This document shows, piece after piece, positions 14,313-19,416 of a DNA stretch of 19,416 nucleotides. Location: the NCBI GenBank assembly GCA_031256755.1, contig JAIRPZ010000141.1:1-19416 (forward strand), read 5' to 3'. The position numbers were made by a program, and so were the translations under genes. The stretch is from Planctomycetaceae bacterium. GTDB taxonomy: Bacteria > Planctomycetota > Planctomycetia > Pirellulales > Thermoguttaceae. The notes under the pieces are model-generated. The model was not told the DNA's origin, searched no databases, and saw nothing but the letters and a program-made list of their open reading frames with translations. The stretch's first letter is position 1. The number at the start of each line of letters is the position of its first letter.

Positions 14313-16106
14313 ATGTTCCGCCGCATGTTCCGCATTGGTTTATTGACAGCCGGTATCGTTTGCTCGTTTTTTATTTCCGCTTCCGCTCAAAAGGCAGACA
14401 CCGCCGGCAAAATAGCACCGGAAATCACGTCATTGCTGACAGAAGTCAAAGAAGTTCTCGCTCCCGTCGAACCGAAAGTGCGGGCCGCAGGGCTTTTCCA
14501 CTTGCTCGATTTTCAAATGCAATTAGAAAATAAAGCATCCGCCGAAGAAACCCTCCATTCGCTCTTAACCCTTGCACCGTCCATTACCGAAGAACAGCAC
14601 CGCAGCCAAATTTACAAAGGCGTTGCCGATGCTTACGGCGATTTGCAAAAAGACACCGAAGCCGCCGCGTTAATGAGCAAAATTGCCGCACCCGCCGATC
14701 GTGCCGAATTTCAACTGCATTATGCCGTCAAAATCATCACGGAAATGGAAGAAGATGCCGGACGGAAATTCTTTGACACTGCCGGACTGCTGCGCCGGGC
14801 GATTGCCGATGCCGCCGCCGCTAAAAATGCCGGTCTGGAATCACTGGGGCAGGCATTTTTAGGACGGGAATTGGCAAGGCAGAAAAAAAACGAAGACGCA
14901 GAAATTGCTTTTTCAGAAGCATTGAAAACCGCGAAAAAAACCGGCGATACAGAAGAACAGGAACTGATCGGGATTGTTCTCCGCAGTCAAATACAGCACG
15001 GATTGATCCCGGCAGCATCCGCAACACTTGCTGCTGTTGCCGTTCCAGAAACCAAACAAGCGTTAACCAAAGAGTTTATCCAGTCGCTCATACAATACAA
15101 AAAATTCGCCGAAGCCGAAACCGCTGTCAAAAAGTTGCCCGCCGGCAAAATAAAGGATACCCTGCTGCTGGATTTTGCGATGGAAAACATCAAAACAGTT
15201 TCCGATGAACAAATCGGAATCCTTGCGGCCATGATCAGCACCGATGCCGCGAGGGAACAAGTGCTGCAACAGATCGTTGCAGGGCTGCGGCGGAATAACC
15301 GGAACGATGCCGCCGAATCGGCAGGTAAACGTATGAGCGATCCGAAAAAATTCAAAGCGGCAGTCATCTTCGGCGATATTGACCGATTGATGGAAGCAAA
15401 ACAATTCGCCGAAGCCGTGAAAGTCAGTGAATTGCTGGAAGACCCGCAGTTAAAGTCAGGAATTAAGCGGGAGATTTTCATCGCACAATACCGGGAAACA
15501 CGGGACGAAGCCCTTCTTGCACCGATTGCCGCTCTGTACACTGCCGAAGAGAAAGAGAAATCGGCGAAATTGGAAAGTACCAAAAAAACCGCCGAAAATG
15601 CCGAAACAGGCAAACAAATTGATACGCTGCTGGGCGTAATGGAGTCGCAATTTGAATTGATGGATATTAAAGGAGCCAAACAAACGATGATTTTGATTTT
15701 GTCCCGTTTGGACAAGGTTTCTGACCTCGCCAAAATTGTTCAGTGCCGTTTGCTGATTGCCCAATTGCAAATAGAGTTGCGTGAAACAAGCGGTGCCAAA
15801 GAAAATCTGGGACAGTTAATACAGATGCTTGGCGGTGTTCAGGACCTCAATTTGCTGAAAGGATTGGTCAATGTTCCGCCGGGCGGTCAACCGGCAGACG
15901 CGGCGGCTATTCGGGATCAATTGTTTCAGATTCATGCGGCAGCGGCGGAATTGCTGATACACACGGATGCCCTGCCCGAATTTCAAGCCGCCCTCGGCAA
16001 AGCGAAAACATTTGCTGATGCGGAACCGTTTGCGATTGCCAAAGCCGATAAACTGCTCCTGCTCGCAAGAATCCGGCTCCAAAATCAAATGAAAAACGGA
16101 AAATAG
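14313..16106 (+). CDS. Exported alpha-helical repeat protein (TPR-like), unidentified
   Basis: This 597-residue protein has a signal peptide at 1-26 (ends FFISASAQ). The mature part is almost wholly helical, rich in A, E, K and L, with recurring A-x2-A and L-x2-A spacing of paired helices. Examples are KFAEAETAVKKLPAGK and KQFAEAVKVSELLEDPQ, and the segment YGDLQKDTEAAALMSKIAA. This is the texture of TPR or similar solenoid repeats, which usually act as protein-binding scaffolds. No enzyme motif is seen. It should be periplasmic or lie in the equivalent planctomycete compartment. The ATG start is preceded by a weak AAAGG 9 bp upstream and by a TAAAAT -10 box 36 bp upstream. It is divergent from clpB. 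I cannot name an orthologue and assign no function. Confidence 0.82.
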   Translation: MFRRMFRIGLLTAGIVCSFFISASAQKADTAGKIAPEITSLLTEVKEVLAPVEPKVRAAGLFHLLDFQMQLENKASAEETLHSLLTLAPSITEEQHRSQIYKGVADAYGDLQKDTEAAALMSKIAAPADRAEFQLHYAVKIITEMEEDAGRKFFDTAGLLRRAIADAAAAKNAGLESLGQAFLGRELARQKKNEDAEIAFSEALKTAKKTGDTEEQELIGIVLRSQIQHGLIPAASATLAAVAVPETKQALTKEFIQSLIQYKKFAEAETAVKKLPAGKIKDTLLLDFAMENIKTVSDEQIGILAAMISTDAAREQVLQQIVAGLRRNNRNDAAESAGKRMSDPKKFKAAVIFGDIDRLMEAKQFAEAVKVSELLEDPQLKSGIKREIFIAQYRETRDEALLAPIAALYTAEEKEKSAKLESTKKTAENAETGKQIDTLLGVMESQFELMDIKGAKQTMILILSRLDKVSDLAKIVQCRLLIAQLQIELRETSGAKENLGQLIQMLGGVQDLNLLKGLVNVPPGGQPADAAAIRDQLFQIHAAAAELLIHTDALPEFQAALGKAKTFADAEPFAIAKADKLLLLARIRLQNQMKNGK

Positions 16107-16180
16107 GCAAGAGCGGAGCATGTCCAGCCCCTCGCTTTTCCGTACCGTTGCCCCCCTATTCCATAAAGACCGTAATCGTG

Positions 16181-16186
16181 TAGAAT
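16181..16186 (+). promoter_or_regulatory. Candidate -10 element upstream of the 29-residue basic protein
   Basis: TAGAAT preceded by ATCGTG resembles the TTTCGTGTAAAAT strings at accC and at 14266. The predicted leader to the GTG at 16277 is about 84 nt. A TTGACA at 16212-16217 could belong to a second promoter, but no good -10 follows it. Confidence 0.35.
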
Positions 16187-16276
16187 GAAGGCAGCCGGGA
16201 GCCGGAGCGGTTTGACATTTTTACCGGACATTTAACTTTTGCAGCGCGTTCGGCAGCGTTTTTGGAGACATTTACA

Positions 16277-16366
16277 GTGGGAACAAAGAAAACAGGAAAA
16301 GGGCGGAGAAAAATCGGACGAAAGAAACGCAGAATGCGTTCCAAAATCCGGCACCGAAAGGGTTAG
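16277..16366 (+). CDS. 29-residue very basic protein, AURKAIP1/COX24 (mS38-like) motif candidate
   Basis: This is a short frame with a GTG start, preceded at a 9-bp spacing by GGAG (16264-16267), one of the few clear Shine-Dalgarno sequences in the window. The product has 29 residues. More than half are Lys, Arg or His, and it contains GRRKIGRKKRRMRSKIRHRK. The pattern K-I/M-x-x-x-K-R-R/K-x-R-x-K-x-R-H-R/K-K resembles the AURKAIP1/COX24 domain peptides of bacteria, related to mitochondrial ribosomal protein mS38. A small ribosomal-subunit peptide bound to rRNA is the natural guess. Upstream in-frame codons continue to a TAG at 16181 but have no better start than GTG, apart from TTG at 16262, which overlaps the Shine-Dalgarno sequence. 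It stands alone between a plus-strand gene and a minus-strand sulfatase. Family assignment is from memory of the motif. Confidence 0.72.
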   Translation: MGTKKTGKGRRKIGRKKRRMRSKIRHRKG

Positions 16367-16410
16367 ACCCAACCGGAAACACGGGCTGGAAACAGAAACC
16401 GGTTTTCCGT

Positions 16411-17532
16411 TCACATTTCTAAAGCCGTAAGTCCGTCGATTGCGTACCGGCACCGGTCGTATACGTTGTTTGTTTCCCATCGATCATCCGGCTTGACATA
16501 CAATTCACAACCGGCATGTTTCTTGCAGAGAAACCAGTCCGGCGTGAGGAGAGCGGATTCACCGGTCAATCCGCTGACAGACAGCGCATCATGTCTTTCC
16601 GCCGGTTCTTCCGGTAAATCTGTACCGGTGCGAAGCAGCGAGACAATGTCGGCGGGCTGTAGCAAACTTCGGCTGCGGAATCCGGCATATTGTGGTCCGT
16701 CCGGGCGGCGGATCAGCAGCGGCAGATGAATGTTTTCCCCGTATAAATCGTGAGTGATGCCGATTTTTCTATGTTCTCCCAGCGAAAAGCCCCGCACCGA
16801 AGCCAGCATCAGCACCGTATTTTCTTCCAAACCGAATTGTTTCAGCGACTCTGACAAACCGGCAAGGATTTCGTCCAGCATAGTCATGCCGCCGGAATAG
16901 GATTCCATCACGGATTGAATCAAATCGGGTTCGGGAGGACTGTTGCAAAAATTCGGAACAGCCGTTTCGGCATACGGCGCGGGGTCTTCTTCGGCTTGGT
17001 ACATTTTCCGATACGGCATCGGAAAATCCCAGTTGCCGCAAAATCCCTGAAAATGTCCCCAGAGAAAAAACGGGCGGCGGCGGTTTTCCCGCAGAAAATC
17101 GGTCAGCATTGCAAAGTTGCGGAACAATTGAGTGCCTTCAATGGTTTCCGCAGGCAATTCCCGCCGCTGCAACGGTATGCCGGAAACCGGATATTTCCCT
17201 GTGCCGCCTTTAACCGGTTTGATGGGATGAATATCCCCGAACCAGCCGGCATATCCGGCGGGAAATATCTCTGCATGGTCGGTGAAAAGAATTTTCCGGC
17301 AATCAGCGGCTTCCGGCACATTCAGGATTGACCGGAAAGCGGCGAGTCCGGCAGATATTTCCGGCGTTTCGGCATAAAACCGGTCAAAAACAGCCGATTG
17401 CGCCGCCAACGCATCAAGAGCCGGTGTTTGAATCCAGGAATTGCCGTAAGTCCCGATCATACCGCTGTGCCATCCTTCAATTGTCAAACAAAGATAATTC
17501 ACGGGTGTCTTTTTCTTTTCCGTTTCCTGCAC
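16411..17532 (-). CDS. Sulfatase / alkaline-phosphatase-fold protein with lost catalytic residues
   Basis: This 373-residue protein has the sulfatase fold. MIGTYGNSWIQTPALDALAA (25-44) and VFDRFYAETPE match the N-terminal sulfatase core, and GITHDLYGENIHLPLLIRRP (258-277) matches the conserved C-terminal part. The C-x-P-x-R motif that is converted to formylglycine should lie at 59-63, but reads I-S-A-G-L. The metal-binding Asp-Asp near 18-19 is I-E. The Asp-His of the usual S-D-H-G is V-R (246-247). Sulfate-ester hydrolysis is therefore unlikely. It may be a binding protein or have a changed reaction. There is no signal peptide, unlike most planctomycete sulfatases. The start is GTG at 17532, or GTG at 17502 if the near-perfect -10 at 17535-17540 is used, which would give a typical N-terminus NYLCLTIEG. 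No sulfatase-maturase is nearby. Confidence 0.85.
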   Translation of the reverse strand: MQETEKKKTPVNYLCLTIEGWHSGMIGTYGNSWIQTPALDALAAQSAVFDRFYAETPEISAGLAAFRSILNVPEAADCRKILFTDHAEIFPAGYAGWFGDIHPIKPVKGGTGKYPVSGIPLQRRELPAETIEGTQLFRNFAMLTDFLRENRRRPFFLWGHFQGFCGNWDFPMPYRKMYQAEEDPAPYAETAVPNFCNSPPEPDLIQSVMESYSGGMTMLDEILAGLSESLKQFGLEENTVLMLASVRGFSLGEHRKIGITHDLYGENIHLPLLIRRPDGPQYAGFRSRSLLQPADIVSLLRTGTDLPEEPAERHDALSVSGLTGESALLTPDWFLCKKHAGCELYVKPDDRWETNNVYDRCRYAIDGLTALEM

Positions 17533-17534
17533 AG

Positions 17535-17543
17535 ATTATAACA
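17535..17543 (-). promoter_or_regulatory. Consensus extended -10 of the sulfatase-like gene
   Basis: On the minus strand the string TGTTATAAT matches the extended -10 consensus TGnTATAAT exactly. Its start point would fall at about 17528, just inside the frame opened by GTG 17532, so it supports GTG 17502 as the real start with a leader of about 26 nt. No convincing -35 is needed or seen. Confidence 0.55.
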
Positions 17544-17564
17544 AATCCGTGAGAGAGCCGGCGA

Positions 17565-19304
17565 TCACCTGACCCGGCACTGAAAACGGATGACTCCGAA
17601 TTCACCCGGCGGCAGCGGATCGGTGATTTCAAACCGCAACGCAAGTGAACCGCTCTCATTCGTTTCTGCAATAAAACCGGACTTTAACGAACACATAGCC
17701 GATCCCGGTACGAATTCCAGCCGCCCGGTCAAACTGTCTAATATTGTGACGTTTCCGATTAATGCGTTGCCGGTATTATCAAACCGGATTGTAAAATCCA
17801 CGTTCTCGCCCGGCAGTGCCGAGTCCTTTGACGCAATTTTGATAAGCCGCAATCGGGAGACATTCGGAATTTTTAACAATTGATCGTCTATCTGGAAATA
17901 CGCCGCTGCACCTTCGATATTGCTTGCCGCCACCGGCGGTGAAGCGTTGAACTGGACTCGTACCGCCCCGATTCCCATCCAAGCCCTGCCGCAGACCGCT
18001 GCCCGCTCAATTTTCAGACGATCGTGTCCACCCAGACCGAATGTACGCTGCCGCAGAATCATACTTTCCGCATCCACTCCTTCAAAATTGTTATATCCGC
18101 TCAACGCTGCCGCCGTTTCCATTCCGCCGGGCCGCCGGTTTTCCCCTATGCTGTTCAGTTGATCCTGATTGCGTGCAAGCCGTGCGGCGGCTTCGTGAGC
18201 CGCCAAACTGATTTGCATTTTGCTGCGGCTGTGATCGGCGATTTGCCTGCCGTTGGTCTGAATGATACCGGTAATCTGCCCTTCCTGCCGTAATCCTTCG
18301 ATTTTGCGGACGGCACCGAATCGGGGGGCGTACAAACGAATCCGGTTTGACGGTGACACTGCTGTTTTTCCGTCCAGCGTATCGTAATGGGCAACAGTAT
18401 CTTCGGAATAAAAATGCCGGACAGACCAATCGGCATTCACCGCAACGGGCATACCGGCATCGCCGCCGTCGGCAAGATATTCGGACGAATACCGGCTGTC
18501 TGCCGCTGTACCGTTTCCGGGTTGCCAAGTGTTCGGCAAAGCCGGACGTTTTACCTCGTCCAGCACGGATTGCCCTGCTGATTTCAGGGACGCATCGACG
18601 GTAATTGTTTCCGAATTCGTTTTTTTGACGGTTGGCGGAACGGGCGTGCGGAATTCCGGCGGAATGGTTCGGTTTAACACCCAAGGGGGCGAACCGAAGC
18701 AAAATGCCGGATCAAGAACTTCCTGCCGGGAGTTTGTCTGATGCAAAACCGGAACGCGTCCTCCCAGCCGGAGCAGGGCTATCGGTGTTCCCCGTGTCGC
18801 CGCTATTGCTATCGGGTCCGTATCTGTGGTGTCGAAGGATATTTGCTCATTCCCTTGTGTCGGAACCGGCAATGCTTTTGTCGGGTCTTCAAGATAAATG
18901 ACCCGCATGATATAGCGTCCTTCGAGGGCTAATTCGAGGTCTTCCTGTGTGATGTTGATCATGACCGGAAAATCGAGTTCTTTCCCCGGCGGCGGATAAG
19001 TTCGGGCGAGCAGTGTTAAAGTCGGATAAATTTCTTTTCCGGCGTGAAAAGGGATGTCGGTGATTCGCAGACGGTAATCGGGTCCGATGAGGAATCCGGC
19101 TTGATAAGGAGCGGCAATTCTTTCGGTGAATCTGCCGGCAGCGGTTCCGGCAATACGTATTCCTTCGGGGGCATTGATCATGACGGGCTGATAATAGCCT
19201 TTGATTGGTTCGCCGGGGAAACCGGGATAAAGAGCGTCGGGACGCTGTGCTGCGGACATCCCTTCCAGCAGCAAAAATATGATGAACGCCGGTAAATTTC
19301 TCAT
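17565..19304 (-). CDS. Secreted DUF11 protein, planctomycete-type
   Basis: This 579-residue exported protein has a signal peptide at 1-19 (ends GMSAAQ). The N-terminal half (about 25-190) reads as a beta-rich domain with PGFPGEPIKGYYQPVMINAP, GFLIGPDYRLRITDIPFHAG, EIYPTLTLLARTYPPPGKEL and TQEDLELALEGRYIMRVIYL. I recall these as typical of a conserved planctomycete secreted protein. The middle is low in recognisable motifs. The C-terminal domain (about 480-579) with SALPGENVDFTIRFDNTGN and LPPGEFGVIRFQCRVR is a DUF11 domain, an immunoglobulin-like fold found in cell-surface proteins. The start is an ATG with a clear AGGGAG five bases upstream. A structural envelope or adhesion role is inferred. 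The 112 bp upstream hold no further gene that I can support. Confidence 0.88.
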   Translation of the reverse strand: MRNLPAFIIFLLLEGMSAAQRPDALYPGFPGEPIKGYYQPVMINAPEGIRIAGTAAGRFTERIAAPYQAGFLIGPDYRLRITDIPFHAGKEIYPTLTLLARTYPPPGKELDFPVMINITQEDLELALEGRYIMRVIYLEDPTKALPVPTQGNEQISFDTTDTDPIAIAATRGTPIALLRLGGRVPVLHQTNSRQEVLDPAFCFGSPPWVLNRTIPPEFRTPVPPTVKKTNSETITVDASLKSAGQSVLDEVKRPALPNTWQPGNGTAADSRYSSEYLADGGDAGMPVAVNADWSVRHFYSEDTVAHYDTLDGKTAVSPSNRIRLYAPRFGAVRKIEGLRQEGQITGIIQTNGRQIADHSRSKMQISLAAHEAAARLARNQDQLNSIGENRRPGGMETAAALSGYNNFEGVDAESMILRQRTFGLGGHDRLKIERAAVCGRAWMGIGAVRVQFNASPPVAASNIEGAAAYFQIDDQLLKIPNVSRLRLIKIASKDSALPGENVDFTIRFDNTGNALIGNVTILDSLTGRLEFVPGSAMCSLKSGFIAETNESGSLALRFEITDPLPPGEFGVIRFQCRVR

Positions 19305-19309
19305 AAACG

Positions 19310-19316
19310 CTCCCTT
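19310..19316 (-). promoter_or_regulatory. Shine-Dalgarno sequence of the DUF11 gene
   Basis: On the minus strand AAGGGAG lies five bases before the ATG at 19304. It is one of only two clear sites in the window and confirms the start. Confidence 0.7.
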
Positions 19317-19416
19317 GTTCTACGTATCGGCAGCCGCAGGGGACAATACTTAAGAATTCTGCCCGCAGGACTTGTGTTACCGAAAACGCGGCTCACAGGG
19401 CAAGACATTCAGAAAG

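Noticed and set aside
14987..15733. 248-codon minus-strand frame within the helical-repeat gene
   Set aside because: It is antisense shadow of a gene with a signal peptide and coherent helical composition. The Ser/Ala/Ile-rich product has no motif.
16107..16140. Possible terminator after the helical-repeat gene (AAGAGCG with CGCTTTT)
   Set aside because: It is a seven-pair stem that needs a G-U pair and a 17-nt loop, with no run of T beyond the stem. It is not convincing.
1..19416. tRNA, rRNA, CRISPR array, insertion sequence or prophage
   Set aside because: I saw no tRNA T-loop with matching acceptor stem, no spaced direct repeats of CRISPR type, and no transposase or phage motif in any frame.

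Overview
The window looks like a chromosomal segment of a planctomycete, probably a moderate-GC and possibly host-associated lineage. This is inferred from family content, not from a marker search. The clues are a secreted DUF11 protein with an N-terminal half of the kind I associate with planctomycetes, a secreted DUF6807 (PmoA-like) protein, a sulfatase-fold protein, a GyrB of the long form, a TIGR03960-type radical SAM protein, and general scarcity of Shine-Dalgarno sequences. I see no rRNA, tRNA, CRISPR array, phage gene or transposase.

Layout. 1-128 (-): N-terminus of an unidentified membrane protein that leaves the window. 241-1584 (-): accC, biotin carboxylase. 1787-2311 (+): small Cys-rich membrane protein resembling DUF1360. 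2343-5895 (-): a three-gene cluster, MBOAT O-acyltransferase, then a DHHW/AlgJ-like protein, then a membrane-anchored SGNH hydrolase, which together look like a surface-glycan acetylation system. 6096-6980 (-): two unidentified small membrane proteins. 6964-8673 (-): radical SAM protein. 8850-9809 (+): DUF6807 protein. 9943-12432 (+): gyrB. 12457-12580: two facing arrays of a degenerate 7-bp repeat. 12575-14212 (-): a ClpB that stops after its middle domain and lacks the second AAA+ module. 14313-16106 (+): exported helical-repeat protein. 16277-16366 (+): a 29-residue, extremely basic protein resembling the AURKAIP1/COX24 (ribosomal mS38-like) motif. 16411-17532 (-): a sulfatase-fold protein whose catalytic residues are gone. 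17565-19304 (-): DUF11 protein.

How the genes fit together. Housekeeping functions (fatty-acid synthesis, DNA supercoiling, chaperone, probable ribosomal peptide) alternate with envelope genes (glycan acetylation cluster, secreted DUF6807, DUF11 and helical-repeat proteins). Several genes have a recognisable sigma70-like -10 hexamer so close to the start codon that the mRNA should be leaderless or nearly so. gyrB is the clearest case, with TTGAAA, 16 bp, TACAAT, then 6 bp to the ATG.

The points most worth a second look are the truncated ClpB whose stop codon lies inside an inverted 7-bp repeat array, the tiny basic protein at 16277, the catalytically degenerate sulfatase, and the leaderless promoter architecture. 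I found no convincing new multi-gene defence or mobile system.
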